Part shown: positions 16,601 to 24,350 of the stretch, piece by piece | Layout of the letters: each line of letters opens with the position of its first letter | How positions within the stretch are numbered: the first letter of the stretch is position 1 | From: Candidatus Bilophila faecipullorum | GTDB taxonomy: Bacteria; Desulfobacterota; Desulfovibrionia; Desulfovibrionales; Desulfovibrionaceae | Direction of reading: 5' to 3' | Assembly (NCBI GenBank): GCA_944326695.1 | Contig: CALVEZ010000034.1 | Location: forward strand, 1-37,760 | DNA: 37,760 nt | Notes under the pieces: model-generated | What the model was told of the DNA's origin: nothing | Databases searched by the model: none | The model's input: only the letters and a program-made list of their open reading frames with translations | Translations under genes and position numbers: made by a program

Positions 16601-17299
16601 TCAGGCGACGTAGTACGCCCACAGGAGGGAAAGGGGGACGACGAACACCATGGAAGGGAGCATGTTGATGACGGGAAAAATTTTGATGCCGCACATGCGC
16701 AGGCCCGTAGCCACAAAGATGACTCCGCCGCAGGACGTGAAATCGCCAAGGGCTGCGGGCGGCATTTGAGGAGAGGCAAGGTGGACGGCAAGGTAGAGGA
16801 GGGCGAGGATAAGGAATTGCGGAATGGCGATCAGGCTGACGGAAATACCGAAAAGGGTACCGAAGACGACCCCGCTAAAAAGATCGAGTACAGCCTTGGT
16901 GAACAGGATGGTCGCATCACCCGTCATCGCCTCGTTGATGGCTCCGAAAATGCCCATGCTGCCGAAGCAAAAAGCCGAAATGAGGGTGATAATATTGACG
17001 ATGTAGGTCTCGTTTCCGTAATGCTTGCTCTTCGCCACACGGAACAGGGTACGGATGCAGCGCGCCAGAAAGGTTTCGGCGAAAAACAGTTCTCCCAAGC
17101 AGGAGCCCATGATAAGCGCCATGACCACCACGGGAAAGGCGGCGGCTTTGTTGACCAGAACGGAGCCCATACAAAGGGTGATGACTCCGAAGATGAGGGG
17201 AAGGGTTTCCTTGATGCGGGCGGGGATGATGGCGGAACAGCAGGTTCCGATCACGCCGCCGAGAAAAAGCGCGCTACTGTCTACAATCGGTCCAATCAT
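16601..17299 (-). CDS. DUF554 family membrane protein
   Basis: A 232-residue inner-membrane protein with about seven hydrophobic helices and glycine-rich helix ends (SALFLGGVIGTCCSAIIPARIKE; GVITLCMGSVLVNK; MALIMGSCLGELFF). This pattern and length match the DUF554 (YdfK-like) family, whose function is not firmly known. The start MIGPIVDSSALFLGG is chosen because the family begins this way and longer readings add 156 basic, unrelated residues. The ribosome binding site is weak (GTGGAAA). It is transcribed alone and ends near a palindromic hairpin. Confidence 0.8.
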   Translation of the reverse strand: MIGPIVDSSALFLGGVIGTCCSAIIPARIKETLPLIFGVITLCMGSVLVNKAAAFPVVVMALIMGSCLGELFFAETFLARCIRTLFRVAKSKHYGNETYIVNIITLISAFCFGSMGIFGAINEAMTGDATILFTKAVLDLFSGVVFGTLFGISVSLIAIPQFLILALLYLAVHLASPQMPPAALGDFTSCGGVIFVATGLRMCGIKIFPVINMLPSMVFVVPLSLLWAYYVA

Positions 17300-17896
17300 G
17301 GCGTTTCCACGGTTAAAGTTGTGCGTCGGGCATTTTGAGTCGAGTGTATCTCGGAAACATGCACGTGGGGATTTGTCAAGCGCCGAAAGCCTGTCCTGCA
17401 GGAAAGCCCTGATTGTAAGGAGCTGGATATCCCGGGTGGCTGACGGCCCACTGTATGGCCGGGACCGGAAGGCCCGTAGCCTACGAGAGCTTTTTCTCTT
17501 CTCTCTTGCTGGCACAGGAGGCGGTGGAGAAGGAAGAATATTTGCGCGAGGTCCACGTGGTCCCTTCATGCGGAAGCGGACCATGTTCGAGGGCGTGTCA
17601 ACACGCAACAAATACGGTACCGTTTTTATTCGATTGCCGCTCGTTCCTCGCAAGCTGGCTCCATGTGCCCTGTATTCCTCCGGGGAAAGTGATGTTCTCC
17701 ACCCTCTCTCAAGATACGGATAGGTAGAAGAACGTTCACAGGCCCGAGGCTGGAGGCGTGGTGACAAAGGGATTCATGCGTGGAGGAGGACGGCGGGCGC
17801 CATCTTGTGCCTTTCTTGACCGCTCCTCCGGCGCAGATTTTCTGTTGCCGGGGCAGGGCACGGCGGATACCCTGCACGGGAGGAGGGCTTTTCATC
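17300..17896. other. Intergenic region without a visible gene
   Basis: About 600 bp between a leftward and a rightward gene. Several frames are open but lack binding sites and have Arg/Ser/Pro-rich translations. No terminator, RNA gene or strong promoter was recognised. Confidence 0.4.
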
Positions 17897-18082
17897 ATGA
17901 AGCGACGTGCACGCCAGCTTTCCGCGTATCTGTTGGGCGTCTATCTGGCTACGGGCCTCATGGACGGAACATGGAACCCGCTTGCATGGAATGGGCGACA
18001 GTGGGCGGCGGCTCTGTTGGCCGGCGTCATCGTGTGGATTGGCTCGTGGGTATGGAAGCGGTGGAAGGCGAAGAGGGGCTAG
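17897..18082 (+). CDS. Small membrane protein, 61 aa
   Basis: A 61-residue protein, MKRRARQLSAYLLGVYLATG and on, with two hydrophobic segments (about residues 10-24 and 36-52), a Trp-rich second helix (VIVWIGSWVWKRW) and a basic C-terminus. The ATG is preceded by GGGAGGAGGG at a spacing of about ten bases, a strong site. A longer frame from 17780 has no such site. No family is recognised. It is followed by a weak terminator and stands alone. Confidence 0.6.
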   Translation: MKRRARQLSAYLLGVYLATGLMDGTWNPLAWNGRQWAAALLAGVIVWIGSWVWKRWKAKRG

Positions 18083-18180
18083 GAGTCCCGTGAAATTCCG
18101 AGGCTGTGCGAGCAGGCCGATGTATTGCGGGATTCTGCGTCCTTTTTAGATACGCCCCTTCCCCGCACCGGGCCGCGAGG

Positions 18181-18200
18181 CGCAAGAGGCTTGCGTTTTC
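18181..18200 (+). terminator. Weak terminator after the 61-aa gene
   Basis: CGCAAG, loop AGG, CTTGCG, then TTTTC; about 100 bp past the stop codon at 18082. The stem is only 6 bp. Confidence 0.45.
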
Positions 18201-18299
18201 GCCATCCATCGGAGGGTTGGGATTCTCCCTTTAATGCTGCTTTGACGGTTCCACTGAGCCGTCGCGATGTTTGATGATGCCCGAAAGGACGATGCTGCC

Positions 18300-19001
18300 A
18301 TGAATATAATCGCTCACATCCGTAATGATTTTCAGGAAAAATTTGGTATTCCCCGACAAAGTGGTGTTGTGGAGACGGCCCTGTCCGAGATTGTTTTTGA
18401 ACCGGCTTACCGGTGTGCGGAGGCCCTGCGGGGTTTGGAAGGGTTTTCCCATATTTGGCTGATCTGGATGTTTTCCGCCTCCACAGACAAAGGCTGGTCG
18501 CCTACGGTCCGGCCTCCGCGTTTGGGCGGTAACACGCGGGTAGGCGTTTTTGCCTCGCGCTCTCCGTTCCGACCGAATCCGCTGGGGCTGTCGGCGGTGA
18601 AGCTGGAAGAGATTGTGCTTCAGTCCCCGGAAGGCCCGCTATTACGGGTTTCCGGGGCCGATCTGCTGCATGGGACGCCTATTTTCGATATTAAACCCTA
18701 CCTTCCCTACGCCGACTCTATCCCGCAGGCGAAAGGCGGCTTTGCGGGCGCGAGACCTGAGCCCCGGCTTGAGGTGCACGCCGCGCCCGAAGTCCTGCAA
18801 GGGCTCCCTGAGGGCAAATGGGAGACGCTGCGCGAGGTTTTGGCTCTTGATCCGCGCCCGTCCTATCAGGACGATCCCAACCGGGTGTATGGCTTTGCCT
18901 TTGCCGGACGCAATGTCCGGTTCCGGGTGAACGGTTCGGCGCTTGAGGTGCTTTCCCTTGAAACGCTTTCCGTGGATGCGGGCAAAGAAAAAATGGGGTG
19001 A
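18300..19001 (+). CDS. trmO: tRNA methyltransferase TrmO
   Basis: A 233-residue cytoplasmic protein of the TrmO (TsaA/YaeB) family. It N6-methylates t6A37 of threonine tRNAs with S-adenosylmethionine to give m6t6A. The N-terminal beta-barrel domain shows the family stretches FEPAYRCAEALRGLEGFSHIWLIW, NTRVGVFASRSPFRPNPLGLSAVKLE and GADLLHGTPIFDIKPYLPYADS. The C-terminal part (DDPNRVYGFAFAGRNVRFRV) is also typical. The start at 18300 (MNIIAHIRNDF) follows AAGGA; the extension to 18267 adds 11 residues without a site. A tRNA-Thr, a plausible substrate, lies 290 bp away in the other direction. Confidence 0.9.
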   Translation: MNIIAHIRNDFQEKFGIPRQSGVVETALSEIVFEPAYRCAEALRGLEGFSHIWLIWMFSASTDKGWSPTVRPPRLGGNTRVGVFASRSPFRPNPLGLSAVKLEEIVLQSPEGPLLRVSGADLLHGTPIFDIKPYLPYADSIPQAKGGFAGARPEPRLEVHAAPEVLQGLPEGKWETLREVLALDPRPSYQDDPNRVYGFAFAGRNVRFRVNGSALEVLSLETLSVDAGKEKMG

Positions 19002-19250
19002 GGAAGGAGCCGGGAAGTCCCGTCGACAAAAGCCCGGAACCCGGGAAGCGCCGCAAGGCGGAGGTGACGGCGGCCTGCGTTCGGCTGTAAGGGCGTTCTG
19101 CCTTGCCCTGCGGCGGGAGGCCGTACACGGTGCCTGCGTGAGCCACGTTTTCCCGGCAGAGGCCAAGATCTCAAGAGGGGGAGAAAGGCGGGTTCTTTGT
19201 TCTCCCAACGGACAACAGGATGGCGGACGCAAGCCTGAGTACCAGACATG

Positions 19251-19285
19251 AAAAAGCCCTCACGGTTATTCACCGTAAGGGCTTT
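19251..19285 (-). terminator. Terminator after tRNA-Thr
   Basis: On the minus strand AAAGCCCTTACGGT pairs across GAATA with ACCGTGAGGGCTTT (one mismatch), followed by T residues. It starts 8 bp beyond the 3' end of the tRNA and would also end read-through from lpxA. Confidence 0.88.
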
Positions 19286-19292
19286 GATTTCA

Positions 19293-19368
<76 letters not shown>

Positions 19369-19407
19369 ATGGTGTGTCTAACGCTTTCTGCGTCAGCAAC
19401 GAAGAAG

Positions 19408-19436
19408 CTTTTAGCCTGATACGCTCTCTCCGTCAA
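19408..19436 (-). promoter_or_regulatory. Promoter of tRNA-Thr
   Basis: On the minus strand TTGACG (19431-19436), 17 bp, TAAAAG (19408-19413), giving a start about 33 nt before the tRNA. The -10 overlaps the lpxA stop codon (19411-19413). The -35 context TTGACGGAG equals that at tRNA-Asn and hmcA. Confidence 0.6.
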
Positions 19437-20259
19437 GCTTTTTTTCCACATTTTTTTCTGCCGGGCACAGACCGCGTTCGCTGCCGCGCACAAAGGAGAC
19501 GAAGGCCATCACCTGCGGCAGGGAGGCGTATTCCTTTTCCAGCAGATCAAGGGCCTCGGGGCGCGGCATTTCGCTGCGCCAGACAAGGCGGAAGGCGTGC
19601 TTGAAGGCGGCGATCACGTCGCGACCCGCTTCGGCGCGCCGCAAGCCCACGAGATTGGGGCCATGCACCAGTGCCCGGCTTCCGGCGGCCAGCATCCACG
19701 GCGGAAGGTCCTGCGCCACGCCGGTCATGCCGCCCACAAAGGCGTGCGTACCGATGCGGCAGAACTGATGCACTGCGGACAGGCCGCCGATGATGGCGTA
19801 GTCGTCCACGCGCACGTGGCCGCCGAGCGTCGCCCCGTTCGACATGACGATGTCGCTGCCGAGCTGACAGTCATGGGCGACGTGGGTATAGGCCATGCAC
19901 AGGTTGCGGCTGCCGAGGCGCGTTACGCCGCCGCCTCCCTGCGTGCCCCGGTGGAGGGTGGCGAATTCCCGGATGCGGTTGCCGTCTCCGAGTTCAAGCC
20001 ACGTCACTTCACCCTGGAATTTCAAATCCTGCGGCTCGCCGCCCACCATAGCGTGGGAATGGATGTGGTTGCCGCGTCCCATTTTCGTATAGTTCTTGAT
20101 GACCGCATGGGCGTCGATGCGGCAGCGGTCCCCGATGACCACATGTTCTTCGATGATCGCGTAGGGCCCGATTTCCACGTCTTCCCCGAGGCTCGCGCCC
20201 GGGTGGACAAGAGCCGTGGGGTGGATGCCCTGCGAGGGGGCCAGTGTGCAGCAGGTCAT
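19411..20259 (-). CDS. lpxA: Acyl-ACP--UDP-N-acetylglucosamine O-acyltransferase
   Basis: A 282-residue cytoplasmic homotrimeric left-handed beta-helix enzyme that makes the first step of lipid A synthesis, transfer of 3-hydroxyacyl from ACP to the 3-OH of UDP-GlcNAc. Hexapeptide repeats run through the first two thirds (HPGASLGEDVEIGPYAII and on). The family motif HAMVGGEPQDLKFQGE, GDGNRIREFATLHRGT and CMAYTHVAHDCQLG with the catalytic His are visible. The C-terminal helical part ends in a polar tail about 20 residues longer than usual. The start MTCCTLAPSQGIHPTA overlaps the fabZ stop as ATGA, so translation is coupled. It is the last protein gene of the envelope operon. Confidence 0.95.
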   Translation of the reverse strand: MTCCTLAPSQGIHPTALVHPGASLGEDVEIGPYAIIEEHVVIGDRCRIDAHAVIKNYTKMGRGNHIHSHAMVGGEPQDLKFQGEVTWLELGDGNRIREFATLHRGTQGGGGVTRLGSRNLCMAYTHVAHDCQLGSDIVMSNGATLGGHVRVDDYAIIGGLSAVHQFCRIGTHAFVGGMTGVAQDLPPWMLAAGSRALVHGPNLVGLRRAEAGRDVIAAFKHAFRLVWRSEMPRPEALDLLEKEYASLPQVMAFVSFVRGSERGLCPAEKNVEKKLDGESVSG

Positions 20260-20720
20260 GCCATCTCTCCGCGATCCGTGACGGCGGCGGTCAGTTCCGC
20301 TTCGGCGGCAAGGACGCCGTCCACATAGGCGTGGCCTTCCATTTTCCAGAGTTTCAGCTTGTGGCGGATGAGGCGGCATTCCAGATCAAGCCGGTCGCCG
20401 GGGTAGACGGGGCGACGGAAACGCACCTTTTCAAGGCCGGAGAAGAGGAAGAGCTTGTCGGCCGTTTCGGAGGGATCAAAGCCGTGCAGAACGAGGAGGC
20501 CGCCCGCCTGCGCCAGCGCTTCGATGATGAGCACGCCGGGCATGACGGGGACGCCGGGGAAATGCCCCTGAAAGAACGCCTCGTTGAAGCTGACGCATTT
20601 GTGCGCCTTGATGTATTCCCCATCCACGATTTCGTTAACCCTGTCCACAAGCAGGAAAGGATAGCGATGGGGGAGAAGGTCCAGAATCCGGCGGATGTCG
20701 AACGATACGGGCTGGGTCAT
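20256..20720 (-). CDS. fabZ: 3-hydroxyacyl-ACP dehydratase FabZ
   Basis: A 154-residue hot-dog-fold enzyme that dehydrates 3-hydroxyacyl-ACP in fatty acid elongation and so competes with LpxA and LpxD for their acyl donors. The catalytic His53 and Glu67 lie in the signature QGHFPGVPVMPGVLIIEALAQ region, and the N-terminal ILDLLPHRYPFLLVDRV is typical. It starts 30 bp after lpxD and overlaps lpxA by 4 bp. Length is as usual for the family. Confidence 0.96.
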   Translation of the reverse strand: MTQPVSFDIRRILDLLPHRYPFLLVDRVNEIVDGEYIKAHKCVSFNEAFFQGHFPGVPVMPGVLIIEALAQAGGLLVLHGFDPSETADKLFLFSGLEKVRFRRPVYPGDRLDLECRLIRHKLKLWKMEGHAYVDGVLAAEAELTAAVTDRGEMA

Positions 20721-20750
20721 GCGGTGTGTTCCTTGAAAGTCTGAGATGAT

Positions 20751-21782
20751 CTAGTCCTCGGCCTCGCCTTTGAGTGCCTTCACTTCTTTCTCAAGCTGCG
20801 AGAGGCGCTTGAACAGTTCGGGGTAGCGGGGCATGAGGGCCAAGGTGCGCATGTAGGTGCGCTGGTCCACGGTGGGGGTGCCGCCCACGGTGACGTTGTC
20901 GGGAATGTCCTTGGCGACCCCGGACTGCGGGCCGATGGTCACGTTGTCGCCGATGTGCAGATGCCCGGCCACACCGACCTGCCCGGCCAGCGTGCAGTTG
21001 TCCCCGATGGTCGAGGAACCGGAAATGCCTACCTGCGAGACGATGAAGCTGTTGCGTCCGATGCGGACGTTATGGCCAAGCTGGACGAGGTTGTCGATTT
21101 TGGTCCCGTCGCCCACGCGCGTGGTGTCGAGCACGGCGCGGTCAATGGCGGCGTTGGCCCCCACTTCTACTTCGTCGCCGAGGACGACCCGGCCCACTTG
21201 CGGGATTTTCTGGATGCCCGCGGGCGTGCGCGCAAAGCCGAAGCCGTCCGCGCCGAGCACCGCGCCCGGATGCAGGACAGCATTGTTCCCCACCTCCGTG
21301 CCCGCCATGAGCACGGCGTTGGGGTAGACGGTCGTACCTTTGCCGATGCGGACCTTTTCGCCCACATAGACGCCGGGAAAGAGCGTCACCCCGCTTTCCA
21401 CCCGGGCTTGGGGCCCGATGTAGACGAAGGGATAGACGGTCGCGCCCTCGGACACATCCGCTTCGGGATGGATGAAGGCCAGCGGGCTTATCCCGCTGAA
21501 GGACCCCTGCGGCGCGGCGAAAAGTTCGAGGACGCGCCCGAAGTCGCGGTAGGGGTTGTCGCTGACGAGCGCGCGGGCCACGTCCCCGGCGTGTTCGGGA
21601 CGGACAATAACGGCGCCAGCCCGCGTTTCCGCGAGCTGGTCAGCGTATTTGGGGTTTGCCAGAAAGCTCACTTCATCGGGCCCGGCGCTCTCGAGGGTGT
21701 TGACGCCGATGACTTCGGCGTCGTCCCCGCGCAGAGTCAGGCCGAGCCGGGCCGCGATTTCGGAGAGTTTGCGGGCACCCAT
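20751..21782 (-). CDS. lpxD: UDP-3-O-acylglucosamine N-acyltransferase
   Basis: A 343-residue cytoplasmic trimeric beta-helix acyltransferase that adds the N-linked 3-hydroxyacyl chain in the third step of lipid A synthesis. It has the uridine-binding N-terminal domain ([33 protein letters not shown]), about ten hexapeptide turns with the catalytic-His region [15 protein letters not shown], and a C-terminal helix ([18 protein letters not shown]). The ATG directly follows the skp stop (TAAATG), so reinitiation is likely. Confidence 0.95.
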   Translation of the reverse strand: MGARKLSEIAARLGLTLRGDDAEVIGVNTLESAGPDEVSFLANPKYADQLAETRAGAVIVRPEHAGDVARALVSDNPYRDFGRVLELFAAPQGSFSGISPLAFIHPEADVSEGATVYPFVYIGPQARVESGVTLFPGVYVGEKVRIGKGTTVYPNAVLMAGTEVGNNAVLHPGAVLGADGFGFARTPAGIQKIPQVGRVVLGDEVEVGANAAIDRAVLDTTRVGDGTKIDNLVQLGHNVRIGRNSFIVSQVGISGSSTIGDNCTLAGQVGVAGHLHIGDNVTIGPQSGVAKDIPDNVTVGGTPTVDQRTYMRTLALMPRYPELFKRLSQLEKEVKALKGEAED

Positions 21783-22337
21783 TTATTTCTGGCCGGTACG
21801 GGGTTCGGGGAACTTGCTGCCCGAAGCCTTCCACAGGCGGTTGACTTCAGCAAGCACGGCCTTGGTGATGTCGAGCTGGGGGGTGGCGTACATCACGCTG
21901 CCCGAAGCGGCGTCAAGGATGAGGTCGAGCTTCTGCTTCTGCGCGATGGTCTGCGCGGCCTGATAAATCTGCTGGGCCATGTTCTGGCGAATCTGGTTTT
22001 CGGTGTTTTCCACCTTGCGGGCGAAGTTGCGGGACTTTTCCTCAAAGGCGCGGCGCAGGCGGAGGAATTCCATCTGCTTTTCCTCGCGCTCCTTGGCGTT
22101 CATCTTGGCGACCTGCGTCTGGAGCGTTTCGCCCTTGGTCTGAAGGTCCTTGGCCTGCTTTTCGAGCTGGCTCCTTTCCGCGCCGAACTGGGACTGCAGC
22201 TTCTGCTGGGCGGCTTTGGCGGCGTCGCTGTCCATGGCGACGGCTTGCGAGTTGAAGACGCCGATTTTCATCTCGGCGAAGGCGGAACCCGCCATCAGCA
22301 GGCAGGCCACAAGAGCGAGGGACATGACTCTGAACAT
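21783..22337 (-). CDS. skp: Periplasmic chaperone Skp/OmpH
   Basis: A 184-residue periplasmic chaperone that holds unfolded outer-membrane proteins on their way to BamA. It has a Sec signal (MFRVMSLALVACLLMAGSAFA), the start of the domain EMKIGVFNSQAVAMDS, and long charged helices (about residues 40-130) that form the tentacles of the trimer, closing with LDLILDAASGSVMYATPQLDIT. AAGGAG stands eight bases before the ATG. It adjoins lpxD, as in many Gram-negatives. Confidence 0.93.
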   Translation of the reverse strand: MFRVMSLALVACLLMAGSAFAEMKIGVFNSQAVAMDSDAAKAAQQKLQSQFGAERSQLEKQAKDLQTKGETLQTQVAKMNAKEREEKQMEFLRLRRAFEEKSRNFARKVENTENQIRQNMAQQIYQAAQTIAQKQKLDLILDAASGSVMYATPQLDITKAVLAEVNRLWKASGSKFPEPRTGQK

Positions 22338-22393
22338 ATGTTTCTCCTTAAGGATGAACGGACACGGGCGGACGTAAGGCCCGCAGATCGAAA

Positions 22394-22422
22394 GGGATAG
22401 CCTTCAACGCGTGAGTCGTCAA
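22394..22422 (-). promoter_or_regulatory. Candidate internal promoter before skp
   Basis: On the minus strand TTGACG (22417-22422), 17 bp, TATCCC (22394-22399), about 60 bp before the skp start. It would let skp-lpxD-fabZ-lpxA be expressed apart from the upstream genes. Confidence 0.4.
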
Positions 22423-22505
22423 GCTCGCGGCTCACGGCGGGTGGGGCGCGAAAGGGGAAAAGAGAAAAAAGGGTATTTTTTTGAAGCTATTGAACCCAGA
22501 AAATG

Positions 22506-22542
22506 AAAAGCCCGTTCCGTGTCGGTCTCGCGCTTTTTTTCT
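22506..22542. terminator. Terminator-like element after the amidase gene
   Basis: A short imperfect stem (AAAGC and CG pairing with CG and GCTTT around one G-G mismatch) with T-runs on both strands, about 40-80 bp past the amidase stop. It may cause partial termination before skp. Confidence 0.3.
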
Positions 22543-22583
22543 TCAAAGATACATGAAAAGAGCGGCGGAACGGAAGGCGATGA

Positions 22584-24260
22584 TCAGCGCGTTTTTTGTC
22601 CGGCGCTGTCGAGGCTGCCGAGATAGGCGAGGATGCCGCCCGCCAGTCCCTGAGCCAGCGCCTCCCGGTAGGCGGAGGAACGCAGATTTTTGGCTTCCTG
22701 CGGGTTGGAGCAGTAGCCGATTTCCACAAGCACCCCGGGCATGGCCGCGCCAAACAGGACCTTGAAGGGGCCCGGCTTCACGCCGCCGTCGTGCACGGCA
22801 AAGCTTTTTTCCTTCATGATCGAGAGTGTGCATTTTTGGATGGTATCGGCCAGACGGCGGGACTCCTGCGCACGCGTCGGCTGGAGCGAGGCGGGATCGG
22901 CCCCCTTGTGGTCGCCGTTGGCGTTTTCCAGCCCGGCGAGCTTGGCCGTGTCCGAACTCCCGGCACGAGCCGGGAAGTAGGTTTCCAGCCCCGAGGCGTT
23001 TTCGTTGAGGCTGGCGTTGAGATGGATGGAAACCAGCACGTCGGCCCGGGCTTGATTGGCGATGTAGGAACGCGTCGACAGGGAAACCCACGTGTTGTCG
23101 GTCCGGGTATGGAGGACCTGAATGCCCTGTCTGGAAAGCAGCGCGCCCACCCGCTTGGCCATGTCGAGGGTCACTTCGCGCTCGACGAGATCGTTATGGA
23201 TGGTGCCCGGGTCCTTGCCGCCGTGCCCGGGATCGAGCACGACCGTACGGGCGGAAAACCGGAACAGCGGATCGCTTGATTGCAGGTTTTTGCCTACCGG
23301 GATGCCCCGGGGGAGGGCGGCGTCCGTGGCTGACGTCGTCAGGATGAGGCGGAAAGGGGAAGAGGCCGTCTGTACAGTGAAGCGCTTCAGGGTGCGGAAG
23401 TCGAGCAGGAGCCGCGTCTTGTCCGGTGCGGAGAGATCAAGGCGCATCCGGCGCAGAGAATTCCCCTGTACCTTGATGCCGGGCCGGATGGTGGAGGCGG
23501 GTGCAACCCCTTCGAGATCAAGGATGATCCGGGTGGGCGTGCCGTTTTTCTTGTTGGCGGCCTGCGAGCGGAGCGACCAGACGATGGGCCGGTCGAATTC
23601 CAGCGTGACCACGGCCAGCCCTTTTTTGTTCTCCCAGCGCATGTCCGTCAGAGCGGCGGCCTTTCGTGCCGTTGCGCCCTGTTTGGCCGCTTCAAGCGCG
23701 GAGGTGAGGCGTTCGGCGTAGACCTTGGCCTCGGGGATGACGTCGCCGCGGGGATAGGTCGTTTGAAGGCGTTTCAGGGCTTCCTGAGCGCCCTCAAAAT
23801 CACGGAGGCGCTCGGCCCGGAGGCGGGCGATGCCGAAGAGGGCGTCATCCGCCAGAACGTGCGTGCCGTAGTCTTTAAGAAACTGTTCGTAGCGGGCCAC
23901 GGCGTTCTGGGCGTCCTGACGCAGCATGGAGCGGGCCGCCAGTTCCTGCAGCGCCACGGCCGAGCGGTACAGGGCCGCCGGGCGGTTGCGCCATGTCGGG
24001 TGCTTTTCGTAGATGTCCAGAAAGTCGCCGGCCACGTTTTCCCACGGCTCGCGCCAGCCCCCGCGTTTGGAGTCGTTTTTGAGCTGCTCCATATCCTGTT
24101 TGGCCTTCTCGTAGCGTTGCTCGAAGGCGGGCGCGGCTTCAGCGCGGGGAAGCGCGAAGAGGGCGAGGAAGAGGGCGCAGAGGAACGGCAGCACGCGCAG
24201 AGCCAGCCAGCCCGAAGGCAGGAGGCGGCGGCGCGGGGCGGGGAAAAGAAGCGTATCCAT
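22584..24260 (-). CDS. N-acetylmuramoyl-L-alanine amidase (Amidase_3)
   Basis: A 558-residue exported zinc amidase that cuts the bond between MurNAc and the stem peptide during cell separation. After a basic N-terminus and a hydrophobic signal (about residues 17-42), residues 45-195 are helical with TPR-like spacing, 205-310 fit an AMIN domain (VVTLEFDRPIVWSL; RIILDLEGV), and 338-545 are the catalytic domain. Zinc ligands are His346 (DPGHGG), Glu360 (VEREV) and His413 (SIHLNAS); Glu513 (VEIGY) is the catalytic acid. No clear Shine-Dalgarno precedes the ATG, so the exact start is open. AmiC is the nearest named relative, but the helical N-terminal region differs from the E. coli enzyme. It sits between bamA and skp. 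Confidence 0.9.
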   Translation of the reverse strand: MDTLLFPAPRRRLLPSGWLALRVLPFLCALFLALFALPRAEAAPAFEQRYEKAKQDMEQLKNDSKRGGWREPWENVAGDFLDIYEKHPTWRNRPAALYRSAVALQELAARSMLRQDAQNAVARYEQFLKDYGTHVLADDALFGIARLRAERLRDFEGAQEALKRLQTTYPRGDVIPEAKVYAERLTSALEAAKQGATARKAAALTDMRWENKKGLAVVTLEFDRPIVWSLRSQAANKKNGTPTRIILDLEGVAPASTIRPGIKVQGNSLRRMRLDLSAPDKTRLLLDFRTLKRFTVQTASSPFRLILTTSATDAALPRGIPVGKNLQSSDPLFRFSARTVVLDPGHGGKDPGTIHNDLVEREVTLDMAKRVGALLSRQGIQVLHTRTDNTWVSLSTRSYIANQARADVLVSIHLNASLNENASGLETYFPARAGSSDTAKLAGLENANGDHKGADPASLQPTRAQESRRLADTIQKCTLSIMKEKSFAVHDGGVKPGPFKVLFGAAMPGVLVEIGYCSNPQEAKNLRSSAYREALAQGLAGGILAYLGSLDSAGQKTR

Positions 24261-24290
24261 GAAGGGGGGCGAATCCTCGGCGAAAGGAAG

Positions 24291-24319
24291 CCCGCGGCCT
24301 CCAAGACGGAAGCCGCGGG
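24291..24319 (-). terminator. Hairpin between bamA and the amidase gene
   Basis: CCCGCGGC pairs with GCCGCGGG across a 13-base loop. It is followed on the minus strand by only a short pyrimidine stretch (CTTCCTTTC). It is probably an attenuating or mRNA-end hairpin rather than a full terminator. Confidence 0.4.
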
Positions 24320-24350
24320 TTGCGGCGGGCCGGCTCGCCCGGCCGCGCCG

